Positions 31,091 through 38,867 of a stretch of DNA of 38,867 nt are shown in pieces. Source of the stretch: Paramacrobiotus richtersi (taxonomy: Eukaryota; Tardigrada; Eutardigrada; Parachela; Macrobiotidae); NCBI GenBank assembly GCA_034698045.1, contig JAQGAU010000132.1:1-38867 (forward strand), given 5' to 3'. The notes beneath the pieces are model-generated. The model ran no database searches. It was not told the DNA's origin and saw nothing but the letters and a program-made list of their open reading frames with translations. Position 1 is the stretch's first letter, and each line of letters begins with the position of its first letter. The position numbers were made by a program, and so were the translations under genes.

Positions 31091-32649
31091 CTTAGAAAAA
31101 ACAATAAGTTTTGGATTACTGTTTTGCATTGCTACGTTTCCATAAGATTTATCATTTGCATCTGCAGGTACTTAGCAAAAATAATTAAAGTTTGTCTGCT
31201 GTATGATTTAAAGCATAATCAGTTAAGTACTATTTTCCCTATTTTTACTTTTTGTACTTGATTCCATTTGCAGCCGTGTTTTTCTGTAGTTACTACAGTG
31301 CATATTTGCACACGAACTTCTAGAGTGATCGCAATAAACGTGCTGCACCTGGTATGACAGGAAATTAGTTACGTGTATGTACTGACTAAGGAGAAGGCCT
31401 AAAGAAATAACAGCATTACTTTCTAGTGGCTTTTTCTGGTTGCCAAGGTACCATCATGTGGTTATTGGCATAATCTGGTGCTTTGACATGACATTTGCAT
31501 GTAAAACAGAATTCGAAAAAGGAACTACTGACGCATGTGTACTGTTTCCTAAAAAAATTAATTAAGCTCAATGCAGGCCGATAGCTTTCTGATTCCTGGC
31601 GCTCAGCCTGCTGAATTTCTAAACTGCGTTTATTAAGACCGGTAAATTGAGGGTAGTAAAAATTTTGTCAAAATAACTAAGATTCGATATTAGCTACGTA
31701 GACTTTTAACGTAAACTGTAAAGTGAGTATTATGTGGTACATATTCAGGGTTACCCCTAGCAGCCTATTTAATAAAAATGGCACAGCTATGGTACGGTCC
31801 AGTCAGTTTGGTTACGCGAACGCTGTAGGTAGACAGCGAGCTGGTACCTCACGTCAGAAAACTGCGAAAATTTAAGACAGACTTATCAAGCTTGTGATTC
31901 TGGATAATAATCACCCTCACATTTATGTGTGCAATTTTTTGCAAGTTAGAAAAGACTTGCGGGTTCATAACGAGGCATTCAGTACACGAGTTTTGTTTAA
32001 ATTGCTTAAGTGCCTGCACAATAGCAGGATATTGCTTGCATAGACGGTTTTTGCATCAGTGTATATCGGTCCTCTGACCAGCAAAAGCCCGCACCCCATT
32101 TTATCAGTTCCGATAAGGACGAGCAAGAAACCCGGCAATACATATGCAAACCAGAAGTCAGTCGTCTTAGCTGCCATACGCCCTTTAATTCCAAAACAAA
32201 TTTAGTTCGTATTAACTGCATAGTGATCTGATTGTCAGGTGCTATAAAAGTTCAAGAGACTCGTTTGGTCAGTTCTGTAACTTCTGTTATACAGCGCTGC
32301 ACTAAGATTTACCAAAAATTCTGAGGCAACCAAATCCCAAACCAACAAGATGAGAGTTTAATTTATTATCGTTGCAACGATAAGATTAATCATTAACGTT
32401 CCTGTAACTTACAGGCTCACAATGTAAACAATTCAAACCAAATAACAGAATTAAATTACATACTAAAATTATTATGTTAATTACGTGGTAACGTCTGAAA
32501 TCGTCGTCTGTAGCAAAATTCGTCCGTTGAGCAAACATTAAACAAAAACTGTAAATCCGCAATTAAAAAAACAATTTCTCAACCGCGAATTTCCAAGTTA
32601 AGCGCCGCACCGCGAAACCAATCCAACTTTTTCTCTTTGGAATAGCGGT
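31091..32649. other. intergenic, except a candidate core promoter
   Basis: No convincing gene. The - strand frame at 31965-32177 starts MAAKTTDFWFAYVLPGF and has a hydrophobic segment, but no family I know. Confidence 0.35.
32243..32274 (+). promoter_or_regulatory. TATA box plus initiator (core promoter)
   Basis: TATAAAAG starts at 32243, and TCAGTT (arthropod-type initiator, A at 32271) lies 28 bp downstream, the canonical spacing. The first ATG downstream (32350) gives only four codons, so the transcript is unknown. Confidence 0.45.
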
Positions 32650-33407
32650 TTACCAGAGCAAGTACGCAAGCAAGTCTGTCACGGTAGCATACTTTCTTTT
32701 TGGTTGTGCTGGCGCTTCCGCGGCCATCAGTCGCGTCAAAGCGACTTCCTGGAAACGCTGCTCTTCAACAAAGGCACCAGCGAGTTTGTATGTAGTTGGA
32801 TGACTGCACCCAACTAACTTGGAAAACACCGTGTGCCATGCCTCGAGCCGATTTGTGCAGCGCTGTTTTTCAGTGCGTAGCCGGTCAAGACAATTTGCTT
32901 AGTTCTCGAAGTAGCTCGTCAACTGAATAAATCGCAGACCGGTCGATAGATTTTTTCTGTTTGGTTTCCACTCTGTCCGCCTCGTACTTAGCTCGTTCCC
33001 TTCGGCGTTGCTCTGGACATTTTCGATTCTTTGCAGAAATTTTCGACAAATATTTCGGTACGGTTACGGACTGGCCATTCTCGTGTATTACTAGAAAATC
33101 CGAAAGAAACAATTTCGGAATGGCAGCACGGGTGAGTCTGGGCCTTTCCAGTTTGTATGTATTCCACAATTTCTCCATTTGGACGCTGAGCCGATGACGT
33201 CCGCTGCACGAAACGGTTTTCAAAATGGATTTTACAAATTCTGGTACACTTCGACGGAAAGAAATGCTCTCTGGGGACAGATCGCAGCTAGACTTTTACT
33301 CTTACGGGATCCCTCGAAAATTCAAACAAAGATCGTTTTCCCATACGTCCCACTCTTCCCATATTGCATCCGGGGGCGCAGCAATGCCCCTGTATTTTGC
33401 GGGACAT
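32650..33407 (-). pseudogene. THAP-domain head joined to a MULE-transposase tail (broken)
   Basis: From ATG at 33407 (MSRKIQGHCCAPGCN) the frame has the THAP C2CH pattern: C-x4-C at the start, then S-L-F-E-F, later R-I-C-K-I-H-F. TAG at 33290-33288 replaces the expected Trp. A frameshift follows, and the continuation (33223-32885) holds the A-I-P-K-L-F element (THAP AVPxxF) and a basic, charged segment ending SVDELLRELSKLS. Just beyond, in a third frame (about 32880-32650), is 'NRLEAWHTVFSKLVGCSHPT' and more, which matches the C-terminal N-x-x-E-x-W-H...V-G...H-P signature of MULE transposases. No catalytic core lies between, so this is an internally deleted, decayed transposon. Confidence 0.65.
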
Positions 33408-33521
33408 TTTATAAAGTTTATGAGAGAAAAACAAAAGGAATGGCTTTTAAACACAAACTGCAAACATACACCGTATCAAATCTGCTTAACTGCGAACAAG
33501 CGGGCCACGGTAGTGGTTACG

Positions 33522-33623
33522 TGTCGGGTAGGAACCGTGACCTTTCAGCCAAGACATAAGATAGAGCTTAGTTCTACCATATCAGTCAGTTAACAAAGAG
33601 CGAGCTAGGGTGAAGACGTGACA
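33522..33623 (+). repeat. 5' LTR
   Basis: 102 bp, TG...CA ends, followed directly by the candidate primer-binding site. Contains 'gagcttagttcta' and 'aagagcgagcta' shared with the 3' LTR. Unusually short for an LTR; no obvious TATA box. Confidence 0.9.
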
Positions 33624-33666
33624 ACTGGCGTGAAGAATTGTTTTTGTGCTATTTTTTGAGTAGTGA

Positions 33667-34653
33667 GTGCCATTTGAATGTATGAGCAAGATCTGCATGT
33701 TCCCATCCCACACGACACTACGGATGTCACAGACGGATTCATCAGCGTCAAGAGTGAACGACAGCCTGCTATTGGTGACAAAGTTCGAGCCGGACACGAT
33801 ATTCTTGAAACCATCGAAGTTCCAGTTCCATAACTTCGTAAAGCTGCAGACAATAGCGGCGGCCGAACAGAAGGAGCTTCTGCTGCATTCCTTGCGTACG
33901 AAACCATTAGAAATGCTGTACTTGATGTGTCTTCCGGACGAGCCCGACAAGTTCACGGAAGACGTGATAATCCAAAAGCTGGAACAGGCGTACGTGAAAC
34001 GGACACTGAAACATACCACAAAAGCCAACTATTTTGCCTTAAGACAAGATGCCGCCGAGAATCTGTTGGATTTCTCCAACAGACTGAGAATGAAAGCGGT
34101 CCCTTGTGGGTTTCATGCGAATGACCTCAAAACGAAAAAGATCGCGACATTCATTAATGGAGTAACCAGTGATGCGACACGAAGGCATCTCATTTCCAAA
34201 GAGCTAGACACCGTTAACAACTCTGGAATTGGCAGAGGAGTTGGAGGTGTCTCAGGTGGAGTCAAAGCGGAGTGGCGCAACATCAGGCGAAGTGGCGAGG
34301 GTAAGGAGAGGGAACCGGAAAGCCAGTAAGCAGCGAGTGACCACAAAATCAGAGAGCACAAGCGAAAGTGAGAGTGGGTCCGAGAGAGAGAACCGTAAGA
34401 AACGGAGAGACGGACAGCGAGGAGAGAGAAGCGACAAAACTGGGTTAGGGGCAGCGACCAGCAAGAAGATAAACGAGGATGCGCGAGTTGTGGAAATCCC
34501 ACACAGGCCAAATCCGAGTGCTGGGCAAGAAACGCTGAGTGCCGTAACTGCGGACGGGTTGGACATATAGCGCGAATGTGCAAAGCACCGAACAAAAGCG
34601 ACCGGAAAGCGGACACTGTTGCTATGATCGATGAAGAATTCGATGTTCTTTGA
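33667..34653 (+). pseudogene. Ty3/gypsy-type gag relic with zinc knuckles
   Basis: The first frame (33667-34329) is a capsid-like gag segment with charged helices. After a frameshift near 34222 it continues one frame over with a long Ser/Glu/Arg-rich stretch. A second frameshift near 34480 leads into the nucleocapsid: C-A-S-C-G then, 20 residues on, C-R-N-C-G-R-V-G-H-I-A-R-M-C (CX2CX4HX4C), ending at TGA 34651-34653. The first knuckle has Gln where His is usual. No pol frame follows. Gag of this kind packages element RNA; here the breaks mean it is not functional. Confidence 0.75.
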
Positions 34654-34739
34654 ATTCATGCTAATTTTTTTGGTTATGTTTTCAAAGACCGTTAGTTTTC
34701 ATCCTTTTTGAAGTTGGATTTATTTTCAACTGGGGAAGG

Positions 34740-34841
34740 TGTCGGGTAGCAATCATGACCTTTCGGCCATGACATAAGACAGAGCTTAGTTCTACTAGAT
34801 CAGTCAGTTAATAAAGAGCGAGCTAACGTGAAGACGTGACA
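34740..34841 (+). repeat. 3' LTR
   Basis: 102 bp, same ends as the 5' LTR, preceded by the purine tract and followed by the TTACG target duplication. Confidence 0.9.
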
Positions 34842-34846
34842 TTACG

Positions 34847-35599
34847 TCGCAGCTCCCAGTTACTTGCTTCATTGCCTGCGGTTTAGTATTGTCTTGGCAA
34901 GCAAAATAAGAAAAAAAGCATTTCAGTCCTTTACTTCAGGAGAATTTATTGATGTAGGTCCCCCTTTTGTGCGAATATACCCGAAGAGCGAGTTTACTTG
35001 TTATTTGAAAGTTTGAATACTGCAAAGAATTTTTGTTGGTAAGTTGGGGGTAGTGTGGAAGAGATGCGTCGAGGTGACCTTTTTTTAGATATTGCAGCGT
35101 ACAGGTAGTGTGCGACTGCAGCGCCAGTCTCAGCGTGGTCAGCGCGTTCTCGGTGACTGTGGACCTGTTCATCCTCGTTTCCGATGTCTTATTTGTATAT
35201 AGTCACCTCCTTCTGGCGGCATCTGTCTGCCATTCGATATTCCACACAGCTGCGGGCGTCATGCTGCCAGCTGCCGCGAATGCCCTAGGTAACTAGGGAG
35301 CGGCGGTGTGGTTCATTTGCCCGCGATCGACAGCGATGTGCTTCGCAACCCCTTTTTCCTTCGGTCACTGCCAACTTGATCGGAAAACCCTCTGTGCTGT
35401 GTCCCTCAGTTCCCTTTTCTTTGCTCAACGCAGACCAGTTAGCTTAATTTTCCCAGTTTGGTATTTTAGTTTTTGTAGTTCCTGTGACACGAGGCCGTGG
35501 TAAAACTATCGATGTGCCACCCCCTACATTTGCACGAATGCACCAATGCGCACAATATATGTCTTTATACTGTCGCTTTAAACAGTAGTACCACATTGG
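34847..35599. other. intergenic, no supported feature
   Basis: Short frames on both strands, none recognisable. The right part merges into the satellite. Confidence 0.35.
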
Positions 35600-36345
35600 C
35601 CTATATCGGTACCCTTTGTCGGCACTGTCGTGGGTGCCTGCTGTGGGTGCCAATGTGTACACCCTTGTCGGCGCTGTCGTGGCCGTCGGCTATTTGGGCC
35701 TATGTGTACCCCTTTGTCGGCACTGTCGTGGGTGCCTGCTGTGGGTGCCAATGTGTACACCCTTGTCGGCGCTGTCGTGGCGGTCGGCTGTTTGGGCCCA
35801 CGTGTACCCCCTTGTCGGCGCTGTCGTGACCGTCGGCTGTATGGGCCTGTGCGTACCCACTTGTCGGCGCTGTCTTGACCGTCGGCTGTATGTGCCTATG
35901 TCTACCCCACTGTCAGCACTGTCGGCGCTGTCGGCCACTGTCGGCCGCTGTCGGCTACTGTCGCCTACTGTCGGCTACTGTCGGCAACTGTCGGCCACTG
36001 TCGGCCGCTGTCGGCCATTGTCGGTTACTGTCGGGCGCTGTCGGCTATCTTGGCATGTATGTCCCCTAACTGTCGGTGCTATCGGCCACTGTCGGCCATG
36101 TTGGCCTGGGCGTACCCCACTTCGGCACTGTTGGCCATTGTCGGGCTTTTTTGCCGCTCACTGTCCTGCACTGTCGGCTATGTTGGCCCTCGTGTACCTT
36201 GCTGTTGACGCTGTCCGTCACTGGCCGCCATGTTGGCCTGGGTATGCCCCACTGTCGGCACTTTCGAGCGCTGTCGGCAATGCGGGCCATGTCCTGTATG
36301 TACCCGATTTCGGCGCTGTCGGGAACTGTCGCTGATGTTGCCTAG
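35600..36345. repeat. CTGTCGGC-based satellite with higher-order units
   Basis: The left half has ~134 bp composite units (about 35616-35750, 35750-35880) of the pattern 'gcactgtcgtgggtgcctgc', 'gtacacccttgtcggcgct', 'tgggcc.atgtgtaccc'. The middle (35910-36050) collapses to 10-11 bp 'actgtcggcc' units, and the right part mixes both. Long open frames on both strands through it (for example 35616-36335) are repeat by-products. Confidence 0.9.
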
Positions 36346-36710
36346 TTTCCGCAATTCTTAATTTGTCTAACAAATCCACTGTGCAGTATGCAATGCTAAT
36401 GACAGAAAGACGAATGTTTATTTTGCCAGCTGCCTGCAAAAACCCAGGGCCTTTCTTTCCCGATACCATAGATATGCTGAGGAAAACCTCTCAGTAAAAT
36501 ACAAAACGGAGTGACCTCTTCGTTGAGCTGGCTTTGGGATACCGGGGCAACTAACCGGTTACCGGGCAATGTCCGAACGGTGCAACTGAAGGGCAACCGC
36601 TGGTTACCCAGCACTTCGATACAAGCCGCGCCGGACACCCCCAAAGCGGAACGCTGCCCCAACCGCGCGGAAAGAAACAAAAAAACCGGGAGAAAATACA
36701 TTGTAGCGAC

Positions 36711-36776
36711 GGTTCGTTCCGCGTTAACTACATTTAACGCTTTGCGTTAAATGGTTTTAACGCTTCAGAACGAACC
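36711..36776. repeat. imperfect palindrome, ~31 bp arms
   Basis: 'ggttcgttccgcgttaac' ... 'catttaacgc' is followed by its near reverse complement ending 'cagaacgaacc'. It could be a hairpin-forming RNA or DNA site or a MITE remnant; nothing else supports either. Confidence 0.65.
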
Positions 36777-38248
36777 GCCACCAACTGTTTGTCCTCTGGT
36801 GTCCCTCCGGCCACCAAATGCAATCAAGACACACACGATGACTTGCTGCGATCTAGTGATTCGAAGCACATACAGCGTGATTAAATTAAAAACAGGTTCA
36901 GCCGGCTAACTGCATGTCCGAAAGAGCAAGTGCGTGTTTGAGGTCAGTTTTCTAGGCTCAGCTGAGTTTCTGCAATACCGAAACAGGCCGAGCAAGATTG
37001 CACCCCGCAGTCCAAATATGTTTGGGCGTACATCCGTAAACAAAGGGTTACGCAAAATGCAGCCAATGTGCGAAGTAGTATACCATACATTGGGTATGCT
37101 GAGGTTAACCCTTCAGCATACTGCTACGGGTTTTGTTTTCAATTGACCGTGTTGGTTAACGGATGGTGCGAAACATTTTGGTAATGGCGGCTTTCTTGAC
37201 GGTCCGTAGTGAATTTCAGGTGCACGAATGTCCTTGGATGCGTTGCAAAAGACGCCAGCGACCTAAAAGGTCACAAAAATATCGTAGTCGTGTCGGGCGA
37301 GTTTTAGTTGGCTGTGCGTCGAAAGGTGTGCAATTCTGGCGAAATCCTCAACAGCACAAAAGCCAGCGCACTGAGACTACTGTTAAGCTCGGCTAGCTTT
37401 TACACACATTTATGGAGTCGCTCAGGTACTCTTACAGTGACAGATTTGAACTGCAACGCTGCTTCATCAAGCTTTAAGCGTACCTTCACACAACCATTCA
37501 TAAGGCAGCTCATGGGCTGAGTGCACAGTACAGTCGTCACATACTATCGCATAGAACAGTCAGAGATTAGTTATCAGATATGTGTTCTTATAATACGGGC
37601 TGTACTTTCAACATTTACTCATTATTGAACAAGAATGTAAATTATATAAATAAAAATTAAATTTTTATTTTTTTTTCATGATTAACACAGCGCATGAAGG
37701 TACTGCATTCGTTTATTAGTTTCTGATATGGGATACGTGGCGGGATATGTACAGGATGGCTAAAAAGTGTGGGCGACGGCACCAATAGTGCCCGACAGCG
37801 GTTACACACAGGCAAATATGGCCTATGTGTTGGTAAAACACAGAGAGCGTTTTCAGTCTACATCCGAGTTCTGATGCCTGATAAGCAAACAAATCAGGGT
37901 TCCTTTGCGTAATTAAGGTTTCTGCGTAACATATTCAGAATTCAACGAATTTAAATAAAAAATTAGAAGAAACATATTGCAAATTATCAGATAAGCTTGT
38001 TGTGGAAAAACACGAATTTGCCGCTTGTAATAATGAATCAAATTACGGAAACTAATTGCTTAAAATAAAACATAATTGTTTAATCTACAATACTTACATC
38101 AACATGGAATTATTTATTATGCAGCTCCGATTCCAAAACGGCCTCAAATACCCCACAAAGGGAGAGATCTCTGGGCACATTTTAGGTCTAAATTTCAATG
38201 AAAATCAGTCGTAAACCCCAGCTACGAATGTGTGGGAAACGAATATAG
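36777..38248. other. intergenic, no supported feature
   Basis: A+T-rich near 37620-37680 and 37920-38110. Short frames (36934-37146, 37163-37396) have no recognisable content. Confidence 0.35.
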
Positions 38249-38530
38249 ACTACATAGGCACATATACACTACTACTACGATCACTTTTGCTGATCGTCCG
38301 TTCGTCTGCGTATGCAGCTGTTCGATGACGGCCTCCGGCCTCGAGCTCCTCATGAGGCCGCTCGAGATCATTGTTTTCAATGATGAAGTCAAGGAGTCAG
38401 CTCTGATTGGTGGTGGTCACTAGATGCAGAATCTTTTCGTACACAAGTTTCCTTAACACGAATAAGATCCTGCAAACACGACTTCCCAGTCTCCAGTACC
38501 GACATCATCACGCGCTTCGACATCCGATAA
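38249..38530 (-). pseudogene. possible coding remnant, unknown
   Basis: A - strand frame of about 41 codons (MSKRVMMSVLETGKSCLQDL onward) ends at TGA near 38393. The next frame continues open for about 48 codons with coding-like composition ('NNDLERPHEELEAGGRHRTA') to TAG near 38249. The handover at one point suggests a frameshifted gene or two chance frames. No family recognised. Confidence 0.25.
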
Positions 38531-38664
38531 CAGTACAGAAAGAAATCCGTATGCTAGACAACCTTGTTATTTTGCACGCCGGCTCGAAGGCCTCAACCGT
38601 TAAGAAGTGGCAGTGGATGCCGTCTTGCTTGTCAGAGATGGGTGCCGCGTGTAGGCACACTTCA

Positions 38665-38790
38665 GCTAACATGGCCGACAGACACGACAATCACCGACAC
38701 GGCAGACCACACGACAATGGCCGACAGGGCAATCAGCCGACACCGTTGATAGTAAGGTAAACCGGCTAACGTGGTCGGCAGTGTAAAACA
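38665..38790. repeat. short patch of the CTGTCGGC satellite, inverted
   Basis: 'acatggccgacag' and related motifs recur here; they are the reverse complement of the 'ctgtcggccat' unit at 35600-36345. Confidence 0.6.
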
Positions 38791-38867
38791 GGAGGGTAGG
38801 CACAACTCGGGACATATTGTTTCAACGGCAAATCGATTTTTCGCAACCCTATACCAGCCTTACGCTC

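Larger units (their letters stand above)
33522..34841 (+). mobile_element. gag-only LTR retrotransposon (1320 bp) with 102 bp LTRs
   Basis: Two direct repeats of exactly 102 bp begin TGTCGGGTAG and end GACGTGACA, so they have TG...CA ends. The flanking 5 bp TTACG occurs at 33517-33521 and 34842-34846. A purine tract 'ggggaagg' directly precedes the 3' LTR, and 'actggcgtgaag' after the 5' LTR is a candidate primer-binding site. The 1.1 kb interior encodes only a gag relic; there is no room for protease, reverse transcriptase or integrase. By eye the LTRs differ at about 11 of 102 positions, which suggests an old insertion. Confidence 0.9.

Noticed and set aside
35616-36335. 239-codon open frame on + and overlapping frames on -
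   Set aside because: It lies entirely in the CTGTCGGC satellite; several frames are open on both strands because the repeat lacks stops.
36511-36750. Frame with D-T-G-A, resembling a retroviral-type protease active site
   Set aside because: The four residues occur alone, without the flanking hydrophobic strands or a neighbouring pol domain.
1-38867. CRISPR array, bacterial operons or phage genes
   Set aside because: The direct repeats lack unique equal-length spacers, and the genes contain spliceosomal introns; this is animal DNA.

Overview
This is eukaryotic (metazoan) nuclear DNA. Coding regions are split by short GT-AG introns (54-292 bp in the cleanest gene), there are AATAAA polyadenylation signals and TATA boxes, and the proteins are animal types: a rhodopsin-like seven-helix receptor, DHRS11-like short-chain dehydrogenases, a trypsin-fold protease with a membrane anchor, and THAP, MULE and gag relics of transposons. 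An ecdysozoan invertebrate is likely. A tardigrade would fit, but that is a guess from general gene style and not from a diagnostic marker.

Layout. 1-260: edge of a ~66-77 bp minisatellite. About 1165-9320: a tandem duplication of a two-gene block, GPCR on + and SDR on -, converging tail to tail. Unit 1 (about 1165-6164) keeps a full seven-helix GPCR, but its SDR has a broken exon 1 and a LINE-like insertion exactly at the stop codon. Unit 2 (about 6165-9320) has a GPCR with its first 790 bp deleted and an SDR with a frameshift and a nonsense codon. 9790-10996: a third SDR, on +, also lesioned, followed at 11496 by a fifth copy of SDR exon 1. 12780-14356: a four-exon serine protease with a C-terminal transmembrane anchor, the best intact multi-exon gene here. 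14845-16545: a large ~80 bp minisatellite.

17668-18302 (-): a possible small two-exon gene with a TATA box. 18733-20326 (-): a decayed transposase-like gene, split at a TA dinucleotide by an 801 bp pogo-type MITE. 20539-21849: a second element with the same type of terminus. 22534-24229: a MULE-type foldback element with long inverted repeats and a 9 bp target duplication, containing a second hairpin element. 25142-25885: a 12 bp A+T-rich satellite. 26000-31090: assorted repeats, including a block of the 14.8-16.5 kb minisatellite at 28655-29290.

32650-33407 (-): a THAP-domain head joined to a MULE-transposase tail. 33522-34841: a gag-only LTR element with 102 bp LTRs and a TTACG target duplication. 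35600-36345: a CTGTCGGC satellite with an inverted patch near the window end. The window is mostly a gene-poor, repeat-rich accessory region. Only the protease and the first GPCR look potentially functional.

All splice sites, homologies and families here were judged by eye. No alignment, HMM search or transcript evidence was available.
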